Part shown: positions 32,470 to 45,131 of the stretch, piece by piece
Position numbering within the stretch: position 1 is the stretch's first letter
How the letters are laid out: each line of letters opens with the position of its first letter
NCBI GenBank assembly: GCA_038496445.1
Contig: JALMLS010000322.1
Span: forward strand, 620,001 to 684,000
Origin: Trichosphaerium sp. ATCC 40318
Taxonomy: Eukaryota; Discosea; Flabellinia; Trichosidae
Reading direction: 5' to 3'
DNA length: 64,000 bases
Made by a program: the position numbers and the translations under genes
Notes under the pieces: model-generated
Seen by the model: only the letters and a program-made list of their open reading frames with translations
Database searches by the model: none
What the model was told of the DNA's origin: nothing

Positions 32470-35031
32470 TTACCGTTCATCATTGATATCACCTGGAGAT
32501 GGTGGCGGTGTTTCTATTGTATTACTTGGAGATGGAGGGCATTTTAAAGGATCAAGACCAAGCATTTTAAGTAGAATATCTGCCTTTGAATAGCGTAGAT
32601 TCGTTTCTTCTGCCAATCCAATCAACACGCTAAAACAAACACGTTTAATATCAAGATAGACATATTGAATTGACTAGTATTACATGTAATAGTATCTTAG
32701 AGATATCTTGTGATTTTTAAAGGTAAACAAAGAGGCAAAAAGTATTTAACAGGCGAGTAATAATAAGATAAGAAGCAAATAGACACAAAAATAAAAAAAA
32801 GAAAACAAAGTTTGTAGTTCTTGATATTTTCTTACCTTATATATGGTCGTACAGTATCTATATCAAGTATAGAGTAAAGATATGTAACTAACTAATACAT
32901 TGTAATTAGCTCAAACATAAGAATCAATCACAAAAAACCTTAATGGCTATTGCTAAAAAGAAAAAAAAAGAAAAGAGTTACGTACATCAACAAACAACTC
33001 ACCATCTCTGAGGTGTATGACAATAGTGCAAATATCGAAAATAATAGTCAATGAAACTAAAGGGTGCCTTATACCTTTAGAATCTTCTGTTAATATATTT
33101 AATATATTCCTTGCACACTAGCATCAAAGAGTTAAAACAAGAAAAAAATAAGAAAACTGGTAAGAATAAAAGCGGTTTTTTTGTTGTACCTGCCATGCTT
33201 CATCTAGCATTCCTCCAGAAAAATATGTCAATGTGCGAGCAAGATATGTTATAATTTTAAAAGTAGAATCGAGTCTATTCCGAGCTTTATACATGATTTT
33301 TTTGTATCGTTCCAAGTACTTAAGTTCACTTAAAAATTGTGTAGTTTCTTCTTCGGTCTATAAAGAGAATAAGTTATCTTGAAATTAATACTATGGTTGT
33401 GTATAACTTGAATATAGCATTGCTTTACAAAACTTATGGTATGAAAAGGAGTTTACAGTTTTCAGTAATGACGGATGATGGAGTTTTTTTTTTCATATCT
33501 CAGCGACGTACAAGCGTTTTGAATGATTTCAATGGAATACGATTATTTTGAATACTTATCAATGGAGCTACTATTGATATACTTATCCAAATCTACAAAA
33601 AAAAGGTGAACAAAAAGGGCAAGTCAGGTCAAGAAGTAAATTGCAAAAAAAAAAAAAGAAAAAAAAACGAAAAAAAATCTTCCAGCACATACCTTTCCAC
33701 AAATCGCCCATGTTATCATCAAAACTTGTGTAAGTGTTGGATTTTCTAATTTTCGTATATAAGATAAATCATTACTCAATTTTGTTATATTGTCAAGTTC
33801 GAGCACCCTAGTTCTTTTTTTAGAACAACGAAAATAAAAAAAAGAAACAAATAAGTTGTTACCTGTCGTTCATAAAGTTACTAGTAAACCGCCTTAGACG
33901 TGCTGAAATAACCATAAGGTCTTTAATTTGTTGTTGTGTATAGATGTGCTTTTTTTCTGTGACTTGTGAGGCACAAATCGTTTTTATCATCTCTATGAAA
34001 TGAAGGATCATTAGTTTTTAAAAACTTGGTATTATCAAAACTTTTTATGTATAGAGCTTGTGAGTGTATTATTAGACGAACCTTGTCCTTTATTCCTTAG
34101 ACTAAAGTCTTGATTACCGGAGAGTAAAGTATAGTCACTAAGCAATATCTTGCCGACTAGACAAAAAACAATCAAAAAAAAACAAGCAACAAAAAAAAAA
34201 CACGTGCTTGCAATACTCGGGTGAGTTATATCTTGTAACTCTGTAATTATACGTAACGCAGTACTATAGATATACTCGGCGTCACTAGGACGCCCACATT
34301 CTATAGCACCAATAGTAAGGAACCCTAACAGTTCAACAGTTTCAGGATGTTTTCGCCATTGAGTTGCTACAACAAAACAAAGTTAATACAATGCATTTCA
34401 ATTAACCACGCTTGACAGTAGCAGTAGTAGGTAAATACGTCACAACGGAGAATCTCATGCAGAAATACGTTTGTAACCCATATAACGCACCTGAGTCATC
34501 ATCGAATGCCTCCACTACGTAATTACTGTTCCAGTGACGACAAGGTACGGCCTTTAGGAGAGTTAAAAAGGAAACCAAAATAAAATTATATCTCCGCACC
34601 AAAATGCTTGCAAAGCGCTCCTTGTATACTTGAAGCCATTGAGATACATAACATGTTATGTTAAGACGTTTAGCAATACACCAAAGAAAACCGGTTTGTT
34701 TCTGTCTCTCCAACCGCTGTTGCTTCATAAACATATTTCGCCAGTACTCTACCTTGTCTGTTTTATCGTTGAGTTGTCTTTTTAGATCCGCTAGATTTGT
34801 TTTTCTGGTTACGTCATAGGTTTTGTATAACCGAGTGGTTGAAACGCGGTCTTGACGCGTGCAGGTCCCCTTTTGTTGGTTATGGTTGCAGGTTGTGTAA
34901 ATACATTCTTGATCCAACTCAGAGCATCTGAAGCAATTAAGAGAGCCATCGCATTCCAATTTAAGTAAAATACAGCTGTTACAAACTCTCTTTGAGGTTA
35001 CACGCCTCTTTTTTCTTGAAACGAGCGCCAT
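32470..35031 (-). CDS. Zn2Cys6 (GAL4-type) transcription regulator
   Basis: The start at 35031 is MALVSRKKRRVTSKRVCNSC. The binuclear cluster is CNSC-x6-C-DGSLNC-FRC-x6-C, with the expected K/R-rich flank. A linker and short coiled coil follow (LADLKRQLNDKTDKVEYWRN). The rest is a long helical region spread over many small exons, including HPETVELLGFLTIGAIECG and a last exon with a Pro-rich tail (CPPSPSNTIETPPPSPGDIN). GAL4-type factors bind CGG triplets as dimers and act in the nucleus. They are typical of fungi, but scattered amoebae also have them. The first exon probably contains an intron at about 34590 (GTGCGG...CTAAAG). Many introns carry A/T runs, and the exact joins are uncertain. 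Confidence 0.75.
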
Positions 35032-35699
35032 TTACCTTCAGGCTACACCGGCGACCTGTATCTTCCAGGCTACGTTGGTTTTGACTAGAAAAAGATTCTG
35101 GCTGACATTACTTCACAACTTGATTATAGCGCCTTGAGCGAACTTACAATCACTCCGCTTGAACAGCAACCACAATTAAATATGTCCGCTTTCATTTCAA
35201 ACTGGGATAATTTTTATTTGGGCTAAGAACTTTTGTAATGAATACCTCACGCCCACAGATAACTACAAAGCAAATGCCAGCCAAAAAGAAAAGTTTGTAC
35301 ACGAGTATAAAATTTTATTGAGTTTTCTAGGCACACACAAGCATTTAGACCCTTTCTTTGTACTAAGAAATGGTACGTTATTGGCTGTTTTATAGGGTTG
35401 CCTGACTGCCTAATTTAAATGATACCAGCATAACGGGCTGTTCTTCAAACTACCTTAGAGCAAACAGGGAGTTCGCCACATGAATTGGATGGAAAAGAGA
35501 TATCTGTAGTGAACTGTGCAGACCGTCGACAGTCGATTTTTATTTAACAGGTACAAACGTCCATTTTTGGCATCGCTGTGCGTAGGTGATACTAGCGTAG
35601 TATTATTTCAACTTGCAACAAAGAGAGCAATACAGAAAACTTGCACTGTTTTCACAACTTCGCGTCTGCCTTAAACTCCAAACCACAAATCAACAGCCA
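35032..35699. other. Intergenic; no gene recognised
   Basis: No coding or RNA signature. This is the upstream flank of the Zn2Cys6 gene. Confidence 0.4.
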
Positions 35700-36066
35700 C
35701 TCCACACGGGTATTATACGCACTGCAAATCCGTATAGAGTCGGTAAGCTGAAAATAAAAATCGTCATGTGCGATTACAACTTTTCTTGACATATCATTTT
35801 AATACGTTCTGACCAATCTTTCCCAGTTTTTTCTGAACGCTGTTCCTAACTCCAAGTCAGTTGTTTTGAAAGTGTCGTCAATCAATCAATAACAACATAT
35901 CAAATAAGCAGAGAACCAAAAGTGTCCAACAGATAGCTTACAACAGCAACATGGTAATTTTGTAGAGCAACATACTGATATTGCATTGAAAGTGGAGTCA
36001 TTTCGTTATCGGAAGCAGACACAAGCGTATCATCACCAGTGCAAGATAGTCTTCGAAGAGTTATGG
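35700..36066 (-). pseudogene. Duplicated secreted-protein family, copy 3 (relic of the 3' end)
   Basis: On the plus strand, 'TATCATTTTAATACGTTCTG' at about 35789 lines up with the last exon of copy 2 at about 36339. GAGTCATTTC..ACACAAGCGTATCATCACC near 36000 lines up with the exon at about 36520. The frame is lost by indels and the upstream exons are missing. It sits tandem to and 200 nt downstream of copy 2, which suggests a tandem duplication that decayed. Confidence 0.65.
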
Positions 36067-36269
36067 ACTAGTTTTAAAGTACACATGATTATTAGGTCAC
36101 GAGAATTATCGCATAATGTTGTATAGCTAAAAACACAAAATAGAATTCTGAACATATTTACAATTAAGTTATAGACCTTATATTTCATCATTTGCCATTG
36201 TGCATATTACAGGTAATCTCATAATAGTCCCTTTTTATTTCTAAGCTCAGTTTGAAAGGTACATCTGTT

Positions 36270-37445
36270 TCAGAGTGATAACCTTCTAACACAAGGTTCT
36301 CTTCCGTTTAGATAAACTGGTGGAGGTCCAGCCACAGGATTTATCATTTTAATACGTCGTGCAAAAATCCCACTACTTTGTGATGTTGTTCCTAAATTTA
36401 TCATGTTAAGAACCATAATGTAACTGGTGATACAAAAAACAAATGAATCAAAAAAAAAAAAAATTGTTTTGGTTTTTTTTGCTTTTGTAGAGAACGTACT
36501 ATCCGATATTTGCAAGGAAAGAAGTTCATTTTCATTAGAGATAGTCACAAGTGTATCCTCATCAATATGTGTTAAACTAGAAGTATTGATTAGCACTTAT
36601 TCAACCAAATGAATAAACAAGTACTCAGAGTAAGAATCTGACAATTTAAAGTCTGAAACAAAAGTGGCCATGGAAATGTCAATTGGACATGAATCGAAAA
36701 GAGTGCTAAAAGGAGTACTATATACATCACCACCACCACCGAGGAAATAAACTACATCATTCACAACGTCACCTAGGGTTCAACTTAAGTATGAAATTAA
36801 TTAGTGTTTTTTTGTCTGAGAACTACTTCAAGCGACTTACATCCAACATAACCTGCAGGTGATATTTGACAGCTTCTTCCAACTGTCAAACAATCTCCAC
36901 CCATACTTAGATCGACCGTTATTTCCTCAAGTAGCCCTGTACTACTCATTCTCAAGAATGTTGTATCAGAAACAAAGTTACAAAAGAAATCATCAACAGA
37001 GCCATCAAACGACTTGCTGCAAAGTTCTGTTCCATCTCTGGATATGACTTGTTCATTTATTTGACTAGCAAAAGATACGATGAATGATCCATCAAGAGAT
37101 GGCACTAATAGCGATGAGCAAAAAGGCAGAACTTTTTCCCTTGTACATAAAAAAACAACTTAACCTACAACTCTGTATTTTGTTGCCTTTTACGTACGTA
37201 TTGGCGCAATATTACCACCACCGCCATTGTAGGATATCAATTCATCACCTGTATTTATTATTAATAAGCTGTATGGTGCTACAACCGTTTAATATACCGA
37301 TAAACATCAATTGGTCATCAGTAAGCCTCAGTGAGGCTCTATCGCCAGAATTGACAGCGACAATAAAAGTAGCGTCATCTTGCGTAAATACCAAAGGCAT
37401 TAAACATAACCATGCAGTAAGCAAGAAGAAGTAGTGATTACACAT
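36270..37445 (-). CDS. Duplicated secreted-protein family, copy 2 (intact)
   Basis: The start at 37445 gives a signal peptide (MCNHYFFLLTAWLCLMPLVF). Exons then read DDATFIVAVNSGDRASLRLT, GSFIVSFASQINEQVISRDG, ELCSKSFDGSVDDFFCNFVS, LLEEITVDLSMGGDCLTVGR, CDVVNDVVYFLGGGGDVYS, and a last exon ending GREPCVRRLSL. The repeated 'GSFIV-F....L..RDG/LRLTDDQ' motif suggests two related beta-rich units. A few cysteines are well placed for disulfides. I recognise no family. Copies 1 and 3 in this window are relatives. Confidence 0.75.
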
Positions 37446-38832
37446 TAGGTGTGGCTAACAATTTAAGAAGGACGAGTATTTAAGTACCCACAAAATCACG
37501 TGCACACTCGAAACGACACTGTCATTCCCTCTTTTCGGCAAGGCCCTGAAAGCCACTCATTAAGGTTACAGTTATTAGCACCACATCTCCGAATGGCTGG
37601 CCATTTGTTGGTCGTTGTAATCATAGAGATTTAGCGAGTGAAACCGTTGAACAAAACATAACAAATTGTTTGTTAATATCGATTGCTACACAGTTAAGAT
37701 CAAAACAAGTTACAACTAGTGACTTGAGAGCAGCTACAACAAAACCAATTTCAAACCACGTGATAAACACGTGATGGAGTAGAAACTGAGACAGATTCCG
37801 CAAACAACACTTCGAGTAACCAAAGCAGTAAGGAAGATTAAAGAGTCGGCTCAGGAGTACTGGAAGTCTCACTAAGGAAGGAAACTCATAGGATTCATGG
37901 ATCTAAAATCATGGACACGGCTGATGAACCACCTGAGTTTGGGAGTGTGATATTCTAAACCTTTCACAATTCCTGGTGAAGCCGATTTTCCCTGAGCAAG
38001 CTGATTTCTGAGCGTTGAATTAAGAGGTATTGTGATTACAGTATAAAGAACGTGTACAGTCAGTCAAAGCATGGTTAACAAAATAGCTTTTATGATGGCG
38101 TCAGTTTATCTTGTAGTTACTTCTTATGACAGACTGATACGTCGTTGCATACTCACTCCTTTTAATTTCTTTGTCAAGATCCTAAATCTTTCGAGTTGTA
38201 TATCAAGTGAAACTTGTGTGTTTCTTATCATTGCCTTACCAAGATCAGTAAAAACCATACGCCAAAACGTATGAACACTCTCGCTGTCAGAGTGAGGTGG
38301 GACTTATACGGGAACAGTTGTAAACCAATTTACCAGTTAACACGGATGATGTTATTAAATGATGTCACCACTAAACAATCCTATTTTAAACGAGCGAATA
38401 TCGCAAAAAACTTGCCCTATTGTAGCTCGTAAATGTATCCGCCTCGTATTTATTTACTCTTGAAACTATGTCGACACTAAATATTGTTTGAAAACACGTG
38501 ATAGTGTTTTCTGACACTTCTACACGACGAAAAACACGGAAAATCCTTTCCTACGATTCAGAAAACAATGAACGAGTTAGGACCAGTTCTACAGACTAAG
38601 AGACGCACGGCATGACGTAAACAGTACTTGATTCGGGGGTTCGGTGACAACGTGGATATTTGGGTTCATGTGTTTTTGGGTAATACTTTGCCCGTAAGCG
38701 TCTCTCCACTAACGCCCTTGGCGTAAAAAAACTATATTGCCGGTGTCACGCGCAATGTTGATAGTTTGCCCGTTTTACCGACAAAAACTTGACGAGTTTT
38801 CAATAAAAATAATACATAAATCAAACAATCTT
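37446..38832. other. Mostly intergenic; unassigned frames and a short dispersed repeat
   Basis: A plus frame around 37550-37780 (HRDLASETVEQNITNCLLIS) is open for about 75 codons without an ATG and may be an orphan exon. A plus frame 38071-38274 has no family signal. Two CACGTG sites lie 11 nt apart at 37757 and 37768. See also the repeat at 38274. Confidence 0.35.
38274..38312 (+). repeat. Short dispersed repeat, copy 1
   Basis: AACACTCTCGCTGTC..AGTGAGGTGG..CTTATACG matches 56468-56506 over about 39 nt with few differences. It lies in non-coding DNA at both places and is of unknown nature. Confidence 0.5.
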
Positions 38833-39117
38833 ATGAGCATGACAACACAAGATAGCAACAACAAAAGAAAGAGAGTATATAAGCTACCACCAAAAGAGCC
38901 TTATACAGAATGTACAGCATGTACAAGACTGTGTGTTTCATGTGTAGGAGATCGTGTTTCATGGAAAGGAAAGAAGGCTAGATATTGTTCAGTTTGTGGT
39001 CTCTGGTACTGTTGTAATCATAAAGGGAAAAATATGAAGTTGAGAGCAGGCGGATGGAAGTGTTATGAGTGTATAGGGTTACCACACACGTATAAACCTG
39101 ATATTTTCTGGGGATAA
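38833..39117 (+). CDS. Small zinc-binding protein (multiple CxxC pairs)
   Basis: An intronless frame of 94 residues if translation starts at MSMTTQDSNNKRKRVYKLPP; an earlier in-frame ATG at 38755 is possible. A basic N-terminus resembles a nuclear signal. The core has CTAC-x3-LCVSC, YCSVC-x4-YCCNH and KCYEC, eight or more cysteines plus His in a PHD/B-box-like spacing, with a GWKCYECIG end like many PHD-type fingers. The frame is complete and ends in GLPHTYKPDIFWG. No exact family is recognised. It could bind chromatin or act in protein-protein contacts. Confidence 0.6.
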   Translation: MSMTTQDSNNKRKRVYKLPPKEPYTECTACTRLCVSCVGDRVSWKGKKARYCSVCGLWYCCNHKGKNMKLRAGGWKCYECIGLPHTYKPDIFWG

Positions 39118-40182
39118 GACAATAAAAAAAAAGACAAAGACAAAATGTATTAAAAGTGTAAATAAAAATAAAACGGTTTGAAACCTGTATAAGTAGCTTA
39201 TTTCATCCCACACGCCAATATTTATCATCAACACGAAAGTGAGTTGCTCATAGTGGCGCAGAGTTGGATTGTTCACCGCTCTAGATGAATGGCACATATC
39301 TTATCCTGGAACTGCAGTGATTCATAATTAGTGCCATCACAACATTTATGAGTATGTAGACTACCATGTGTTATTAACTACCCACATGATTGCTCTTTGC
39401 TTGCTCTATTTGTCACATAGATGGATCCTTCTTTATCAAAGAATAGTTGTAGGTATTGTTGATTGGACTGAAATGAAGGATTGGTGTAGAGTCGTATGTG
39501 ACACGAGGTTAAAATACTAGGAAAATACAAATTTTAGGGTTCGCATGAAGATGAAGATGTTGAGGGTTGTATATGCTCTGTTGTTTTCGGTTCCAGTGAT
39601 GATGATCGGTAAAAACTAGCGACAAACTTGTACTGTTGTCATGATATTACACCACATAAGGAGTATGTTATCGTTGTGACCAACAGTTAATCGTACAGTC
39701 ATAAAAGCAATAAAGAGTAAAAAGGAGTTTACCCGTTCCAAAAGAATTTGTGATGTCATTTTGGTTCATCACTGTGAGCACCTTTGTCAACTTGTTAAAT
39801 TTTAAATGCACCTGCCAGCACCCGTCACAAACAATGTGAGGTATGGAAATGGTTTACATTATGAGTAATGACAACAGCAGAAATAATGGGATAATCTAAG
39901 TCGACTCTCTAAAGGATTTGACTTAAGGTTACTTCCGATTTGTAGCCCGCGTGACTTTCTACTCTACCCTCATGTAAAGTACTCTATAAGGATACGCTAA
40001 TGGATGGCTTGCATAGTTGCATGGCTATCCAACGTTCACAAACCATCCAAAAAGTTTGATTTAGGCAAACAAGTAATAGAGTTATTTCAACTCAACTCTA
40101 AACATTGCGAATCTAGACCAAACATAACAAGTTTCAAGAAGTAAGTCTATATTTAGATAGATAAAGGAGCACTATTACAAAC
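39118..40182. other. Mostly intergenic; one possible signal-peptide exon
   Basis: A plus frame at 39545 reads MKMKMLRVVYALLFSVPVMM, a good signal peptide, and ends at a GTAAAA donor-like site. A following short exon (GVCYRCDQQLIVQS, then stop) can be joined in phase, giving a peptide of about 36 residues, but support is weak. The rest shows nothing. Confidence 0.3.
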
Positions 40183-42257
40183 TTATCCTTCAAATACAGC
40201 GAGTTCGTACATGGCGCCAACACCGAGTTTGACGAATTCGTGAGCCCAAGACCATGCTGTGGAAGCAAAAAGTAAGAAATAATGAACAGTATAACTGACA
40301 ACGAAAATTGACGTACTGAGTTTATCGACAGTATCGCGGGCAGTGTGAATGTTAGGGTTAGAGCTTCGGAAAGGTGCTTCAAATGTGAATACAGCTGGGA
40401 ATCCATTCTAGGACAATTAATGTTACGATAAATTACAAGAAAAAAAGGGTACGTTGTGGAAACTAGCGTGGTCAGAGCAACCGTATCCGCATGTTGAATC
40501 TAGTCGTGGAGCATCACAGTAAGCGTCAATCATCTCTCTCATGAATTGGGTGAGTGTAGGAGAAGTGTAATCAGTGATAGGGCTCATGAAAGCTAAAAAG
40601 AATGATGAGATACAAACAGGATCTAAAAAAAAAGCAACGACAAGTTGCCGTTTATGCATTAACACGACCATAGCGCTACGTACCATCATTTGGAGCTCTG
40701 TATCCTGTCATATCAAATTGAAGCATAGCATATACATTAACCATCCTAGCTTTATAATCGGCAGCAATAGCTAAAAGTAAAGTCAGTTTGAGCGGTGAAG
40801 TGAATTATTTTCACAACGTACCTCCAGATCCACGAAGACCTACTTCTTCAGCAGCATAAGTCTGGAACTCAAGAGTTCTTCTATTTGAGCTTCCAGTAGC
40901 AACATTCTCAACAAAGATACGGAATACCTAACGTCACCATTATTCGGTCATTGATTCAATAAAAAAAAACCCAACTAAAAAGTCAACTCACCTCCATTAC
41001 TGTTGCTGAACCAGTACCATCATCAGCACCAGGCGCGGTATTTCCAAATGCCTATGAATAAAACTTAGGTTTACTAGCTATTATATCTTGACGTACAGTG
41101 CTGTCTTCATGACCACCAATGATAACGTGTTCACCAGCCAAATTACCTTTTCCGGCGATTGTAGCAATAACAGATGGCTGAACACCAAAAGAGTGCTCGA
41201 ATAATCTTACCTTCAAGAAAATTAACAAGAAAAAGATACTCAACAGAAATATCAAAACTGAGTTGTTCTACTCTTCTAAGTTTACTGTTTACTTTCTTTT
41301 TTACGAAAACACGTGACAACCCTTTTGTTTTAAAACCTCCTGCTGTGGTTGGTGGTATTTTTTTTACGGAGAAACTCTCCGCTAGCAACGAAGTGCAGCT
41401 GAAGTGCTTACTGATTTTTGACAAAGAACACGTTTTTAGTACAACAAAATGCGTACGTCAATATCAGAGTTTCCACCAGCGATCCTTTTCATCTCCTCAA
41501 ATATCCATAAAGCAGATTCTCTACCACTTTGGGTGTTGTACTTCCTACACAGAGTCAGCCGCACATACAAAAGAAAATAAAGATACAAAGTCGTCCTACG
41601 CATTTACACCACGAAAATTAACGAAGACGCTTCACATCACGTGATTATATCGATAAAAAAAAAAACCCAAAAAATACTAAGTAGAAAAAAGATGTTCGTG
41701 GTACTGTACCTGTTAGGGAACGCAGTAGAAAGATGTGTCACAATATCCTCGACATTTTTAATATCAATTTTAGATATGAGGTTTTCAACCTCTTCCTTGT
41801 TGAGAGGACCGGAAGGGAAGTCTGCAAAGTCTAAGGGAAAAAAAATTAGAAAAATAAATGTTGGATGAGCTAAAACTTCAACTATCGTAACACGGTCACT
41901 ATGTAGTGAACAGAGGTAGATACATATACGTACTAACTGATTGAGGTGGGTTATCCAAAGAAAAATCAGGGTAGTCAGTAATATCAACGAAGAAAGTGTT
42001 GTTCCATCTAAGACGGTCAATTGTTGAAGGTTTAAGCCTATTTCGAAATCAGTTTCAGAAATTTACGGTGACTTTTTTTGGTTTGTTACAACTTGTTTTA
42101 CAATATATAAAGCAGCGTCTTCAGGTATCTTCAGTGCGTACCATCTACGATCAGTATCAGAGAAGGCAATTAAACGCTTTGGCTCTCTAACAGGTTCTAG
42201 AGTTGAGATTGCAGCGACGATAGCAATTAAAGCAATCAATAATACAGCCAATTTCAT
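40183..42257 (-). CDS. Secreted or lysosomal M28 aminopeptidase (leucyl aminopeptidase type)
   Basis: The start MKLAVLLIALIAIVAAISTL is a signal peptide. A propeptide (RLIAFSDTDRRWYALKIPED) follows, then the mature enzyme. All five M28 zinc ligands are visible in order: IIGGHEDST, APGADDDGTGSATV, YAAEEVGLRGSG, MLQFDMTGY and CSDHASF. The family removes N-terminal residues from peptides using two zinc ions; in this kind of cell it would work in the phagolysosome or outside. The last exon reads NGFPAVFTFEAPFRSSNPN and ends YELAVFEG. A partial duplicate lies at 12940-13168. Confidence 0.92.
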
Positions 42258-42487
42258 TTTCGGAAGAGTTGTACTATTACGGTTTGTTCCAAAAAAAGAT
42301 TAAAGTCTAAATCGGTCTATAAAAGTAAACGCCCTGAAATTTGTACTGAACACCAACGTTTTAGCTAGTAGCTGTAGTACGTAAATGCATGTTTAGTGTA
42401 TCATTCAAGGTTATTTTTGATACCACACATGTGACAGTGTGCTCGGATCAAAAAAGAAAGTAGAACATAGTTTTTTTAATACATTTT

Positions 42488-44845
42488 TTACATCAATTGG
42501 AGCTTATGAGCTTTTGATTGTCGCAGTGTTTGTGCCTGCATATTGTTAACATTATATTCACCTGATAGCTCCATATTATATACTACACAACTACGTGGCT
42601 TAGTCGTATCTTCCCAACAACTGATACTCTTCTCCTAAACAAAGCAATAAGAATCAGCCCTGATAGGCAATGAACAAGAAGTTGTTGCCTTCATTTTTTC
42701 TTTACCTTCCACTTGGCAAGTAGTTCAGGAGGAACACTTTTACGTGCAGTCAATGAAGCTTTTAGTATTGAACCTGTTCGTTTTTTACCAAGCATAGACA
42801 CTAAGTCACTAGAGCTTGAATTTCGAGGCTTTGTAGCAATACTACTCAGCGACCTCGTAGACTGCTCTTCATTATCTTCAGTAACCTCATCTGTACAAAA
42901 TAACACGTGAGTCACGTTAAAAATTGAAAAAAATTAAAAGATAACCTCTTGTTTTACGCTCCTGCAACCACTGCAAAGCGTTATGCTCCATTGTTTCAAT
43001 ACAAACACTAAGTTTAGGAAGAATACAATACATAGCTTTAAAAAACGGTAAACTGAGCCGTGCTATGAACGCTATTTGCTCTCGAGAGATATCAAAAGAA
43101 CCCTTTATCAAGGGATCTAACTCTCTTGCTCTTTCCAAATCACTCTATAATCCACATTAGTACACTGACTCAAAGCCAACTTAAAAATCAAAACAAATCA
43201 AAGAAAAGTGAATCTTACCTGTAAATAAAATTCTTGTGCAATCTTTTTAGCCCAGCGTGCTGATATCTTAGAATTATACATTTCATTAGATAAATCAGCA
43301 GAGCATATTAATCCCATAAGGTATATTGTAATATCTTCTTGTGACAACAATCCAGGATCCTGCAGGGATACAGCTTTCTAAAAAAAAAATAAGCCAAACG
43401 CATTCAAAAAAGAACTCCTTTGCACATTCCCAAGAACCCACAAATTTATACAGAACTCTTGATGAATATAATTACATTTGAAAATTTATACATACTCCTA
43501 ATACTGAGGCCTTCTTCTGCAACTCTGCCATTAAGTTTTTATGATACTTTAAATCCTGTAGGTGAAAATAATGAGAAACAAAAAACTGTACAAAACAACC
43601 ATGTACCGTAGCTAGAATACATCTCTCAAGGATTCTATAAAATTCAAGTCTGTTATCAGACGTTAAACCCTTTAATAGCTTCAATTCACGAATAACTCGC
43701 TTGCTCTAAAAACAAGAAATCGTAAGCACCAGCAATGTTTCACGAGCCCAGATTTTTGATAAGTCCGCTCCTCTATCCTGTAGACAAAGCTAATGAACGC
43801 ACCTCATAAAAATGATGGTTTTCAAGGGGTGATACTCCGTTATAAAGCTTGAACAACGTAGTTTGTGCTTTTTTTTGAAATCCATTGTTTAATCCAGGGT
43901 GATCAACATCTAACAACGCGTAAGACAACCACAAACAACCGTTAACGTTAAAAATTCGTTTTTCCTTTTTCAAGCACATAACTCTCTTTAATTTGCAATT
44001 AAATCCATAATAACGTACCGTGACATAGTGTAGCTACCATTAAAGCAAAAATTTGTAAACTTGATAGAATACTATCAGCGTTACAATTTACCAAAAAATA
44101 AAACACGCTACGAACAGCCTGTGTAGCGTGGTAAATATTGTGATATACAACATCACGATATAGCATGCTTATATTAGTAATAAACCTAAACTAAGCGTTA
44201 GTACTCGTTATTCTTCTCTATTTACATCGTCACGCGTAAACAATAACGTCAGTAGCATTGAAAAACGATTTTAAAACAAAAAGAGGTAAAAATGCGTTTA
44301 TTTTCTGAATTCTTCAAAACATTAGCGCCCAACGGGTTTTAGACGCCGCAATCAGACGCAAAAATACTCTGGAGCGTACCTGAATAGAGTTGTATCTTTA
44401 ATACCCAAGCTATAAGGCTTATAATAGTCAAACATTGCAAATAGCAATGTACAGCCCTCTACTTCAGCGTCATAGTCAAATATATCAAATTTTTTCGAAA
44501 GTAGTGCACTACACGCGTAAAGTTAGTTTTTTTGGTTATGCGTTAAGAATATATTGTCAAATTGCTTGGCGTTGTTTGTCAGCAATCCAAAGTTGTTTGA
44601 GTGCGTATAGCGTTGGCATTGATTGCGAAAAGCATTTTTAGGTTTAGTAAGTGCACTGATAGCTTGTAAATAAGCTAGGCACGCAATGATAGCAATGTCT
44701 TATCGCTTTCAGTGTAATTGTCCGCAAAAAGTGGAACCAAATTAAGAAACATCATCACGGCGCTTGGTCACGCTTTGTAATATAGTTTTGTTGCGAACCT
44801 CAGTAATTGCGAAGATTTTCTACGAGCTGGTGAACTAAGCTTCAT
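42488..44845 (-). CDS. Class I 3',5'-cyclic nucleotide phosphodiesterase
   Basis: Multi-exon. The start at 44845 is [20 protein letters not shown], a basic N-terminus without TM. The catalytic domain runs from [17 protein letters not shown] (44500 region) through the metal sites [27 protein letters not shown] (split by an intron), [23 protein letters not shown] and [15 protein letters not shown], which carries the purine-contact Gln. All the metal-binding His/Asp residues are kept, so it should be active on cAMP and/or cGMP. The C-terminus is a Ser/Arg-rich regulatory tail. No GAF or PAS domain was seen. It fits with the class C GPCR and Ras-like genes as part of second-messenger signalling. 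Confidence 0.92.
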
Positions 44846-45131
44846 TTCAACCTTTCCTTTCTTCTTTGGTGCTAATGCCTGTTCGTAGTAAGGTATTTGT
44901 CTCTTTTTCCGTTATTATACGCAACGCACGGGATCAGTGCTGGCTAAACGCTCAGAAATCTTCTTGTATTGTAGACTCACTGACCTACATACACGAGTTT
45001 CTCCTAAAAAATTGTTATTGTTAACTAAATTCTCCATTATTTGCCTCTATTTCGTTTCTCAGTCATCTATAAATGCGCCCTAGTGGGCAACTAAAAGTAC
45101 GGCCTTTCTAGAATGCTTTTGACTTGTTTCG

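Noticed and set aside
37621-37872. Minus frame of 83 codons with a hydrophobic run
   Set aside because: It begins with GTG rather than ATG and has no supporting exon; the opposite strand is equally open.
40574-40774. Plus frame at the M28 gene
   Set aside because: Antisense shadow of peptidase exons that hold the zinc ligands.
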